Assembly (NCBI GenBank): GCA_002796345.1
Contig: PCXC01000076.1
Coordinates: 1-54,003 of the forward strand
Length of the DNA: 54,003 nucleotides
Source: Deltaproteobacteria bacterium CG11_big_fil_rev_8_21_14_0_20_42_23
GTDB taxonomy: Bacteria > UBA10199 > 2-02-FULL-44-16
Reading direction: 5' to 3'
Part shown: positions 17,091-24,131 of the stretch, piece by piece
Numbering within the stretch: the first letter of the stretch is position 1
Layout: each line of letters starts with the position of its first letter
Made by a program: the position numbers and the translations under genes
The notes under the pieces: generated by a model
What the model saw: only the letters and a program-made list of their open reading frames with translations
Database searches by the model: none
What the model was told of the DNA's origin: nothing

Positions 17091-17305
17091 TGACCTGCCG
17101 GTTACAGGCAGGGGATCTAGTAATTCAAACATTGTGCCGTCATCCTGAGAGTAACGAAGGATCTCCTCTGACAATTTGTAATTGTGAATCACCTGAGGAG
17201 ATTGCCACGTCGTTTAACAACACTCCTCGCAAAGACAGCAAATTGGTCGAATTACTGGATTTCCGTTTCCCTCCAAAAACATTGGCGGGCGGGAGGGTAT
17301 GAGAA
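17091..17305. repeat. cluster of dispersed intergenic repeat sequences
   Basis: No credible gene lies in 17069-17311. CCTGCC-GGTTACA-GGCAGG is an inverted repeat at the start. It is followed by GTCATCCTGAGAGTAACGAA, GGATCTCCT, GAGGAGATTGCCACGTCG and CTCCTCGCAAAGACA, then GAGAATGACA. These word combinations are typical of dispersed palindromic repeats seen in many environmental bacterial genomes; that is recall, not a search. It separates the convergent small DHp-like gene and kinase gene. Confidence 0.6.
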
Positions 17306-17311
17306 TGACAG

Positions 17312-20300
17312 CTAAAATCGTGCTTGGAGTTGTTTGAAGTGCTCGCTTACTTCAGGGACTTCAGGGACTTCATGTGTGAGGGATTTGAGGGTTGCTAATA
17401 AACCTTCTGCATTTTTTTTGCGGTCACTTTCAAGATAAATTTCAACCAAGGTTCCATATAAGCTATAGCGCATATTTGCCGAAAGGTGTTCATGGTTGTC
17501 GTAGTTCATCGCTTCCAGCAAATAATGTTCAGCTCGTTCATATTTTTTCTGGTGATATAAAGCATCTCCAAGTGCGATAAGAATTTCTGCACGTTTTTTC
17601 CTCACAAACACACTCGATTTTCCCTTTGGCCCGCTTGAAAAATCAAGCGCAGCCTCAAGGTATTCAGCAGCATTAGAGGCTTCTCCTAGTTCACTCAAAA
17701 TAAAACCAAGGTTTACCATTATTTCAGCTGTAACTGTTTCACTTTCAATATGCTGTGAAAGCGTAAGTGCTTCACGGTAATGCTTTGCGGCTTGTTTAGG
17801 TTTTTGCTGAAGCAAATGGATGCTTCCCATTCCATTTAAAACTCGAATGTTCAGTTGAAGTAAATGATGTTCAGATGCAATTTTCAATGCCGCTTTATAG
17901 TGTTTCATGGCGTGAGAAAATTCCTGCAGTGATGGATGTCGGTAGGCTTCGCCCAAGAGATAATGTTTCGAAGCCGCTTTTTCTTCTGCTGCGTGTTGAG
18001 TTGAAGTTTGAAGTTCTTGCATCAAGATGGGAATGGCATCTTTTGCTTTGCCCAAACGAAAGAGCGTTTCGCCAAGTTCATTGTTGTCTACCAAGTCTTG
18101 TTGCTTTTTGGGTAGTTTTTTTGCAGCTGTTGCGTTTTGTTCAAAAATTGTTGCAGCAGACTTTGCCTTTCCAGCTCTCAACTCAACTGACGCCAAATAG
18201 TTGCTGAGCCTTATTTTCCAGGCATCAGGATATTCTTGAAATAAAACAAGCTTTAGTGCTTCATGAAAATATTTTTCTGCTTCACGCGTGTTTCGTTTTC
18301 GAAGGCTTAATAAACCTTTTTGTTCGAGTGCTTTGATAGAAAATGTTTTGAGTATTTTTTCAGGAACCTGAAGTTGCTCAATTTTTTGTAATGCTTCAAA
18401 ACTTAAATCGTCTTGTTGTGCACGTTCATAAAGATTGCTTAAGTGAATGAGACAATCTACCTTTTCATTTAAGTTGTCTTCTGAAAGCTCAGTGTAAAGT
18501 TGTCTGCAATAATCAATAGCTGCATAATTATGATTGTGTTTCAGTTCAAAAGGAATAAGTCGCTTTAAGGCTTCAACTCTTACTTCGCGTTTTGATCCAT
18601 GTGCCAAATAATAATCAAGTTCATCTTGGCTTGTAGCCTCAGCCGATAACACTGTAACAATGGCATCGTGAAGAGCGTAGCTTTCTTTGTTTGGAAGTGT
18701 TTGAGAAATAATTTTTGCTACCATTCCATTGTTGAAAGTGTAAGTCGCATCTTCATTTCTTTTGATGTAAGCACTTTCTACCAAATGTGGAAGTTGCGTT
18801 ATACACGTTGCATCTGACAAGCATGCTTCAAGTTCATTAAGTGAAACAGCTCTTTTCCAACATGAAAAAACTGCGGCGAGAGTTTTTAACTTTGGTTCCA
18901 ACTGTTGATACCAGTTTAAGGTAGTTTCCTTCAAAGATTTTGAAGGACCAGAATGTGAAAAATCAATTCCAATTTGCTTTAACGTTTTTGCATCAGGTCT
19001 CCCGGCTAAAGTGAAAAGCTTTCCGCGGGAAATCATTTGTTCAAGGTGCTCGGTCAAGTAAAGTGGATTTCCTTCCGTTACGTTCAAGAGTTGATCCACA
19101 ACACTTTCCTCAGGTTTTTCTCCCAAAAGATTTTCCAAATATTCTGAAACTTCCTCATGCGAAAAAGGATTGAGTTCAAGTGATGTTACAAAATCATTTT
19201 TTAACCCCAAGTTCAGACAAAATGATTCGGGTGAAAGACGTTCGGAATTGAGGGTGCAGAGGAGGAGATAACGTTTGTTTTCTTTATCTTTAATTTTTTG
19301 CTGGAGTTCCAGTTTTTTCAAAAGATGTTTAAGCCCGTGAAGCAACTCTTCTTTTTGGCCGAAACCATTTTTTTCATCAAAGAGAAGGTCAAGATCATCA
19401 ATTAATACGCAATGCACAAAAGGTTCAGAAGAATTTTCTTTTTCCAACATTTCTTCCAAGGTGTTTAAATTTTCCTGACGAGAAAGATCAAGATGATGTA
19501 CAAACATTTCTTGCTGTTGAGCATAAGCTTTTACGTATTCAAGAAGTCTTGTTTTTCCAATTCCAGTCGGACCGGTAAGAGCAAGGACGGGAATATGTGA
19601 AGTATCAGCACGAAGCTGCTCGCATACATTTTCTAAAAAGAGATGCTCTTTTTTTCTGCCAATGAGTTTTCCTTTTTTAGGTAAATAGGCAAGCAAGGTC
19701 TCTTTACTTTCTGGTTGATGTTGATGAGGGCTTCTGTATTGCAGTGCCTGTGCGGCAATGCCGGAAGTGCTGTAGCGATCATCAGGATTTTTTGCCATGA
19801 GTTTCAAAATAATTCTATCCAAATAATGCGGAATTTCTTGTCTATATGCTGAAGGTGGTTTTGGCTCAGAATTCATGTGCGCCAAAAGTGTTGCTTCCAT
19901 ATCACGCTTCATATTTTTTTTGCGATCGAAAGGTTGAATGCCAGTAAGTAAATAATAAAAAGTAACTCCAAGCGAATAAAGATCACTCCGATGATCTGGC
20001 TTTTGCCAATTTTCGTGTCTAAATGTTTCACTAAAACGCTTGAGATGCGCTACCATTTCAGGCGGCATGTAGTTTGGAGTTCCACCCGCGCGAGAATTTT
20101 CACGGAACGAAGCAAGACCGAAATCAATTAAGGCAAGTTCGGGATGCTTTCCCTTTTTTCGCAACAATAAATTCTGAGGTTTGATATCAAGGTGCAACAG
20201 CTGCTGATTGCGCAAATATTCAAGTGCGCGCAAAGCTTGAAGCAATAAATCTTCAATCACATTTACTTCAGCCATTACTAAGGTGCTCAAGTCACCGTGT

Positions 20301-20611
20301 GGAAAAAGTTCGGTCGTGAAAAAATATTTTTCAAGCTGAGGATCAAAACCAAAATCATAAATTTTCGAAATGTGGGGATGGGAAAGATTTTTTAAAATCG
20401 CAAATTCATTTTTGAACTGTCCTGCAACCAGTTCTTTGTCTTTTATGGGAGACCAGTTGAGAAACTTGAGGGCCAGCTCGCGTTTTGTCTTGTCACTTGC
20501 CTTCCAAACGGTTCCCCCCATGCCTTTAGAAATTTCATGGAGGAGGGTGTATTGGCCAAGTACCAAGTGGTTTTCATTTTCTGACCCAAATTCAGGACGG
20601 TAAAATGCCAT
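17312..20611 (-). CDS. Ser/Thr protein kinase - AAA ATPase - TPR signalling protein
   Basis: 1,099 residues. The N-terminal eukaryotic-like kinase (about 20-290) has the Gly loop ISKGMGGTVWKA, Lys49 in ALKFL, catalytic HLDIKPQN with Asp142, DFG at 163-165, and YMPPE. His-Leu-Asp replaces HRD, so it is a non-RD kinase. Next is a P-loop ATPase (about 315-560) with GPTGIGKT (347-354) and Walker B CVLIDDLD, of the AAA_16/STAND type. The remainder is helical and rich in TPR-like repeats (about 680-1080) for protein binding. No transmembrane segment is seen, so it should be cytoplasmic. Similar kinase-ATPase-TPR fusions are common in myxobacteria-like genomes. The last codons contain a short VPEVPEV direct repeat. 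It lies convergent to the lipoprotein block and follows the DUF4912-like gene on the same strand. Confidence 0.9.
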   Translation of the reverse strand: MAFYRPEFGSENENHLVLGQYTLLHEISKGMGGTVWKASDKTKRELALKFLNWSPIKDKELVAGQFKNEFAILKNLSHPHISKIYDFGFDPQLEKYFFTTELFPHGDLSTLVMAEVNVIEDLLLQALRALEYLRNQQLLHLDIKPQNLLLRKKGKHPELALIDFGLASFRENSRAGGTPNYMPPEMVAHLKRFSETFRHENWQKPDHRSDLYSLGVTFYYLLTGIQPFDRKKNMKRDMEATLLAHMNSEPKPPSAYRQEIPHYLDRIILKLMAKNPDDRYSTSGIAAQALQYRSPHQHQPESKETLLAYLPKKGKLIGRKKEHLFLENVCEQLRADTSHIPVLALTGPTGIGKTRLLEYVKAYAQQQEMFVHHLDLSRQENLNTLEEMLEKENSSEPFVHCVLIDDLDLLFDEKNGFGQKEELLHGLKHLLKKLELQQKIKDKENKRYLLLCTLNSERLSPESFCLNLGLKNDFVTSLELNPFSHEEVSEYLENLLGEKPEESVVDQLLNVTEGNPLYLTEHLEQMISRGKLFTLAGRPDAKTLKQIGIDFSHSGPSKSLKETTLNWYQQLEPKLKTLAAVFSCWKRAVSLNELEACLSDATCITQLPHLVESAYIKRNEDATYTFNNGMVAKIISQTLPNKESYALHDAIVTVLSAEATSQDELDYYLAHGSKREVRVEALKRLIPFELKHNHNYAAIDYCRQLYTELSEDNLNEKVDCLIHLSNLYERAQQDDLSFEALQKIEQLQVPEKILKTFSIKALEQKGLLSLRKRNTREAEKYFHEALKLVLFQEYPDAWKIRLSNYLASVELRAGKAKSAATIFEQNATAAKKLPKKQQDLVDNNELGETLFRLGKAKDAIPILMQELQTSTQHAAEEKAASKHYLLGEAYRHPSLQEFSHAMKHYKAALKIASEHHLLQLNIRVLNGMGSIHLLQQKPKQAAKHYREALTLSQHIESETVTAEIMVNLGFILSELGEASNAAEYLEAALDFSSGPKGKSSVFVRKKRAEILIALGDALYHQKKYERAEHYLLEAMNYDNHEHLSANMRYSLYGTLVEIYLESDRKKNAEGLLATLKSLTHEVPEVPEVSEHFKQLQARF

Positions 20612-20618
20612 GTTTGTA

Positions 20619-20624
20619 AGTATA
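20619..20624 (-). promoter_or_regulatory. candidate -10 element (TATACT) directly upstream of the kinase start
   Basis: Read on the minus strand, TATACT ends 7 bases before the ATG, and no Shine-Dalgarno precedes that ATG. If the element is used, transcription would begin at or next to the start codon, giving a leaderless mRNA. No convincing -35 was found at 17 bases. Confidence 0.3.
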
Positions 20625-20681
20625 CCAGAAAGGGCTTTGTGAAGTATAGGTGTTTTCTGAATAAAATCAGCTAGATAGTAG

Positions 20682-20701
20682 TTTTGGCTCTTTGGCCAAA
20701 A
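20682..20701 (-). other. stem-loop downstream of the DUF4912-like gene
   Basis: TTTTGGC - TCTTTG - GCCAAAA forms a 7-bp stem between the DUF4912-like gene and the kinase gene. The T-tract needed for a rho-independent terminator on the minus strand is missing. It may attenuate read-through or simply be a small palindrome. Confidence 0.35.
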
Positions 20702-20747
20702 TCGGGGTTTAGAGCCAATATAATCGGTTTAACCCGTTGAACTTGAA

Positions 20748-21485
20748 CTACTTTTTGAAGCTAGAGACATCTTGAAAAAGGCCTTCAATGCTGGGGCTTG
20801 AAAGATGCTGGGTATTTCCATCGTGAAACAGCCTGTAAAAATAAGGGCCAAGCACCTGTTTTAGCTCTTCATCTTGAGTGGGGTTATTTTCTGCAAAAGA
20901 GCCGTTAGGAGCGTTTAATTCGTCTGAACTGGCCAAAAGAACCGTTTCACCCAGTTCGTTTTTTAGGATGAGGTCAAAAATGAGCTTTTGGTCTGAGTTA
21001 CTGGTTTTGAGGTACCAGTTTCCTTTTGGGCCATAGGTTTCGATGTCAAATCGAGACCTTTTTGTGCCAACAAGAAGCTCTGAAAAACGGAGGTACATTC
21101 TGGGATTATGGCCAAGCAATTCTGATTTTTCTTCTACAAGCGTTCTGGGAATGTTCCAGGATGTAAACAAGAAACGATTTTGAAAAAGAAACAATTTTGC
21201 CTGTGCTGTTTGTACAGGAGCAGCAGTGTATTGTTGTTTGACTACGCTGGCGGCCAAGAGTTCTGAGGCTAAGTTTTCTTGAACTGCTGGGGCTTGTTCG
21301 AAGAGCGAGTGGGTTTGCTCTACAAGGCGCGAAAAGTTTTTGTGGCTGGAAACGGGATCGAGGTTGTCGTGGTAGTGAAGGTCTTGTTTTTGAGACAGGA
21401 TGGTGGCGAGGGTGATGTGCTTTGAGTTTGGTGGGAGTAGTTTTGGTTTTTCGCGTCGTAATAGTCCTCTTAGGCTCAATTTCAT
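20748..21485 (-). CDS. DUF4912-like protein
   Basis: 245 residues from ATG 21485. The frame is open to 21650, but GGGAGG stands 7-8 bases ahead of ATG 21485, so that start is chosen. After an N-terminal basic segment (MKLSLRGLLRREKPK) and a helical region, residues about 100-200 match the DUF4912 layout: FLFTSWNIP, an LxLRxxELL-like strand, FDIETYGPKGNWYLKT, then the return LILKNELGETVLLASSDELNAP. DUF4912 proteins are found in deltaproteobacteria, spirochaetes and cyanobacteria and have no established function. There is no signal peptide. It is transcribed divergently from the sigma54 response regulator across an interval full of TGTTC half-sites, which suggests shared control. Confidence 0.65.
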   Translation of the reverse strand: MKLSLRGLLRREKPKLLPPNSKHITLATILSQKQDLHYHDNLDPVSSHKNFSRLVEQTHSLFEQAPAVQENLASELLAASVVKQQYTAAPVQTAQAKLFLFQNRFLFTSWNIPRTLVEEKSELLGHNPRMYLRFSELLVGTKRSRFDIETYGPKGNWYLKTSNSDQKLIFDLILKNELGETVLLASSDELNAPNGSFAENNPTQDEELKQVLGPYFYRLFHDGNTQHLSSPSIEGLFQDVSSFKK

Positions 21486-21502
21486 CTTTAAATCCTCCCG
21501 AA

Positions 21503-21629
21503 TGTTCGCAAGCCCTAGCTCAAGTTCAGGGAAAAAGCAAGAATTCAGCTGCATTCCACAAAGTGTTCGCAAAAATGAACATGTTCTAAAAATAGGACAT
21601 GAAATCTGTTTACATATCGGAACAGATTT
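21503..21629. promoter_or_regulatory. divergent control region with TGTTC/GAACA half-sites
   Basis: Half-sites TGTTC occur at 21503-21507 and 21564-21568; a perfect GAACATGTTC palindrome lies at 21577-21586; and GAACA occurs at 21620-21624 inside a 9-bp inverted repeat AAATCTGTT/AACAGATTT (21602-21610 and 21621-21629). The set lies 50-115 bases upstream of the proposed sigma54 promoter, the right range for an enhancer-binding regulator. Confidence 0.55.
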
Positions 21630-21679
21630 GAAAGGTTCCCGGAAAGCCATGTTTGGTGCAGGTTTAAGCGGTGATGTTT

Positions 21680-21695
21680 TGGTATTGGGCTTGCA
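21680..21695 (+). promoter_or_regulatory. candidate sigma54 (-24/-12) promoter
   Basis: TGGTATTGGGCTTGCA fits the TGG-N9/10-TTGCA pattern with GG and GC exactly 10 bases apart, as sigma54 requires. It ends 28 bases before the regulator's ATG. The TAT in place of CAC makes it imperfect. Confidence 0.45.
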
Positions 21696-21723
21696 AACTC
21701 TACTGCGAGAAAGGGGTTTTTAT

Positions 21724-23121
21724 ATGGGATACAAAGTATTGTGTGTGGATGATCAAGAGGACCAGCGTTTGGCGATTCGGATGTCGCTTAAAGGATATGC
21801 CGAAGTTTTGGGAGTGGAAAACATTCAAGAGGCCAAACGAATTTTGCTGCGTGAAAACATTGATTTGGTTTTGCTTGATGTTGGACTTGGTGATGAATCG
21901 GGAATCAATGGCGTGAAGCTGATTAAATCGGAATTTCCTGACATTGATGTGGTGATGCTTTCTGGGCAGCACGATCCAAAAATTGTAGTGGAGGCAATTC
22001 ATGCTGGTGCTTCTGATTATTTAACCAAACCATTTTCTTCCGAAGAATTTTTTGCGGTCTTCGCATTAGTGCTCAAAAATAGAAATTTAAGAGAACGTTA
22101 TGAAGCTCTTGTTTCGGGGCAAAATGATTTTAATCAAGATCGCGAAATTATTTTTACCGGACCGGCGTTTAAAAAAGTGTTGAAGCAAGCGGGACAGTTG
22201 AAGGGCTATCAGGCAAACGTCTTTGTCATGGGCGAAACAGGAACAGGGAAAGAATATATTGCTCGCTATATTCATCAACGAGAAGACGATCCCGCAAGAC
22301 CATTTATTGCAGTGAACTGCGCTGCCATTCCCGAAAACTTGATTGAGGCTGAATTGTTTGGAGTGGAAAAGGGCGCTTACACTGGTGCTTTACAGCGAAG
22401 GATTGGCAGATTTGAACTTGCCGATGGTGGAGATATTTTCTTGGATGAAATTGGAACCTTGAAGCTTGATCTCCAGGCAAAAATTTTGCGTGTGCTTCAA
22501 GAAAAAGAATTTGTTCGTCTGGGAGGAAGTGCTGCCACCAAAGCAAACTTTAGAGTTATAGCTGCATCAAATGAAAACATAGAAGACAAAGTGTCACGTG
22601 GCGAATTTCGCATGGATTTGTATCACCGCTTACGTGTGATTCAACTCGATTTGCCGGCTTTGCGAGACAGAAAAGAAGATATTCCAGCTTTAGTGGCGCA
22701 TTTTTTCTCAAAACATTCAAAACAGGGAGTCACCAAAACCATTCATCCACAAGCTTTAGAAAAGTTGATGGAATATTCTTGGCCAGGAAATGTGAGAGAG
22801 CTGGAAAATGTAGTGCAGAGTCTTATTATTCTCTCGCAGAAAAATAGTATTCAAGAAACCGATTTACCAGCGTGGGCATTGAATGGAATTCATGTAGGGA
22901 AAAATGCAAAAGTTTCTCATTTTGTGGCAAATTTTTCCGCCAGTTCAGGTGCTCCCTTTGATCAACAACAAAGCTTGAAAGAGTACACGCAATATGCTGA
23001 AAAAATGTACATTCAAGAAGTGTTGGGGATGACAAAATGGGACAAATCAAAAGCAGCACGCGTCTTAGATGTAGGCAGGACAACGCTTTACAGTAAGCTT
23101 AAGGAATTTAATTTGTTGTAG
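21724..23121 (+). CDS. sigma54-dependent response regulator (NtrC family)
   Basis: 465 residues from ATG 21724, with AAGGGG about 8 bases upstream. The open frame back to 21400 runs through the divergent gene and control region and is not used. The receiver domain has the acidic pair Asp9/Asp10, phosphoacceptor Asp52 (LLDVG) and Lys102. The AAA+ domain has Walker A GETGTGKE (170-177), the sigma54-contact loop as GAYTGA (217-222, a tolerated variant of GAFTGA), Walker B GGDIFLDE (235-242) and WPGNVRELENV. The C-terminal Fis-type helix-turn-helix is in WDKSKAARVLDVGRTTLYSKL. It activates sigma54 promoters when phosphorylated. No cognate histidine kinase is adjacent. Half-site palindromes and a sigma54-like promoter upstream suggest that it controls itself. 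Confidence 0.93.
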   Translation: MGYKVLCVDDQEDQRLAIRMSLKGYAEVLGVENIQEAKRILLRENIDLVLLDVGLGDESGINGVKLIKSEFPDIDVVMLSGQHDPKIVVEAIHAGASDYLTKPFSSEEFFAVFALVLKNRNLRERYEALVSGQNDFNQDREIIFTGPAFKKVLKQAGQLKGYQANVFVMGETGTGKEYIARYIHQREDDPARPFIAVNCAAIPENLIEAELFGVEKGAYTGALQRRIGRFELADGGDIFLDEIGTLKLDLQAKILRVLQEKEFVRLGGSAATKANFRVIAASNENIEDKVSRGEFRMDLYHRLRVIQLDLPALRDRKEDIPALVAHFFSKHSKQGVTKTIHPQALEKLMEYSWPGNVRELENVVQSLIILSQKNSIQETDLPAWALNGIHVGKNAKVSHFVANFSASSGAPFDQQQSLKEYTQYAEKMYIQEVLGMTKWDKSKAARVLDVGRTTLYSKLKEFNLL

Positions 23122-23142
23122 TTTTTAGATGCAGCGTATGGT

Positions 23143-23171
23143 GAAGGCCTCATGTTTGGGGCCTTCTTTTT
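23143..23171 (+). terminator. rho-independent terminator after the response regulator
   Basis: GAAGGCC - 10-base loop - GGCCTTC is followed by five T residues (23167-23171), 22 bases after the stop. Confidence 0.9.
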
Positions 23172-23230
23172 GTCCGGGCTTGACCTTTCAGATTTCATAT
23201 GAGAGGTAGTCCAGCAAAAAGGGAGGGTAA

Positions 23231-23845
23231 ATGAACTTATCGCAACGGAAAAGGCTTTTAAGTTTTTGTTTCATCGGAATGCTGTGCTGTTTTGGATGTT
23301 CTAAAAAGGAAGCAGCTTCTTCTCCCACACAAAATAATAAGGAGGTTATGGTGCAAAAAGATGGATGGAAAGAACCAATGGTAGCAAATATTGAGCAGGG
23401 GAAAAAATATACTGCTGTGATCAAAACAGAAAAAGGCGATGTTGTATGTGAACTTTTTGCAGATGCAGCTCCTCTTTCAGTAACAAACTTTAAATACTTG
23501 GCTGATGGTGAGTTTTATAACGGACTTACCTTTCACCGTGTCGTTCCAAATTTTGTGATCCAAGGCGGAGATCCAACAGGAACAGGCTCTGGCGGTCCGG
23601 GCTATACCATTAAAGCTGAAATTGGAAAGTCACACCCAAAAGGTGCGTTGGCATGGGCAAGAACACCAGACGAGGTGAATCCCGAACGAAAATCAAATGG
23701 TTCACAGTTTTACATCACTTTAGAACCCACACCATTTCTTGATGGGCAATATACCGTGTTTGGCCAAGTTGTTTCTGGCATGAATGTGGTAGAAAAAATT
23801 GCCATGGGCGACAAAATCGTTTCTGTAACGGTAAAAGCTGAATAA
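23231..23845 (+). CDS. cyclophilin-type peptidyl-prolyl isomerase lipoprotein
   Basis: 204 residues. ATG 23231 sits behind a strong GGGAGGG. The signal peptide ends in a lipobox with lipidated Cys23 (CCFGC-SKK), followed by a short Ala/Ser/Asn linker. The cyclophilin domain covers about 58-204: VIKTEKGDVVCELF, APLSVTNF, FYNGLTFHRVVPNFVIQGGDPTGTGSGGPGY, SNGSQFYITL and LDGQYTVFGQVVSGM, with the catalytic Arg in FHRV and the FVIQGGD and GSQF motifs intact. It catalyses cis-trans isomerisation of proline bonds during protein folding, here in the envelope. It stands alone between two terminators. Confidence 0.93.
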   Translation: MNLSQRKRLLSFCFIGMLCCFGCSKKEAASSPTQNNKEVMVQKDGWKEPMVANIEQGKKYTAVIKTEKGDVVCELFADAAPLSVTNFKYLADGEFYNGLTFHRVVPNFVIQGGDPTGTGSGGPGYTIKAEIGKSHPKGALAWARTPDEVNPERKSNGSQFYITLEPTPFLDGQYTVFGQVVSGMNVVEKIAMGDKIVSVTVKAE

Positions 23846-23865
23846 GAAATAATGCTAACATTTCA

Positions 23866-23895
23866 AAAAGAGAGCCCAAAAGGCTCTCTTTTTTT
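23866..23895 (+). terminator. rho-independent terminator after the cyclophilin gene
   Basis: AAAGAGAGCC - CAAAA - GGCTCTCTTT is followed by further T residues to 23895, about 20 bases after the stop. Confidence 0.92.
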
Positions 23896-23934
23896 AAGCA
23901 TTGTATATTGTTTTCTCTCCAAATGAAGTCGTAC

Positions 23935-24114
23935 TGATTTTCAACTCGAGAAATTTTTTTCCTCTTTGTGGAACGCACTTTTGAGGCCTTCATCTCGTTG
24001 ACAGCCTTAAAAAAAACGATGAAGGCCGAAATGTTGGACAATTTTTTCGCGGCGCTTGAGCGAAAAAATTAGAGTGAAACAAAGAGGAAAAAAATTTCTC
24101 TCAATTCAAAATCA
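23935..24114. repeat. 180-bp element with 35-bp terminal inverted repeats and two internal hairpins
   Basis: The left arm (23935-23969) and right arm (24079-24114) share TGATTTT-x-AA and then GAGAAATTTTTTTCCTC plus TTTGT as inverted copies with few mismatches. Inside are two more inverted repeats: GGCCTTCATC...GATGAAGGCC (23985-24027) and AATTTTTTCGC...GCGAAAAAATT (24040-24070). It contains no ORF. It fills the gap between the convergent cyclophilin and PBP1A genes. The layout fits a MITE-like element or a structured RNA. Confidence 0.7.
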
Positions 24115-24131
24115 ACTCACGGAATGTAAGT

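Noticed and set aside
17090-17302. 70-codon open frame in the gap after the DHp-like gene
   Set aside because: It is composed wholly of dispersed repeat words and has no start context.
21486-21650. N-terminal extension of the DUF4912-like protein
   Set aside because: GGGAGG fits ATG 21485; the extension is Cys-rich, runs across the half-site cluster and adds no domain.
21400-21723. N-terminal extension of the response regulator
   Set aside because: It would overlap the divergent gene and the control region; the receiver domain starts at ATG 21724 with a good ribosome site.
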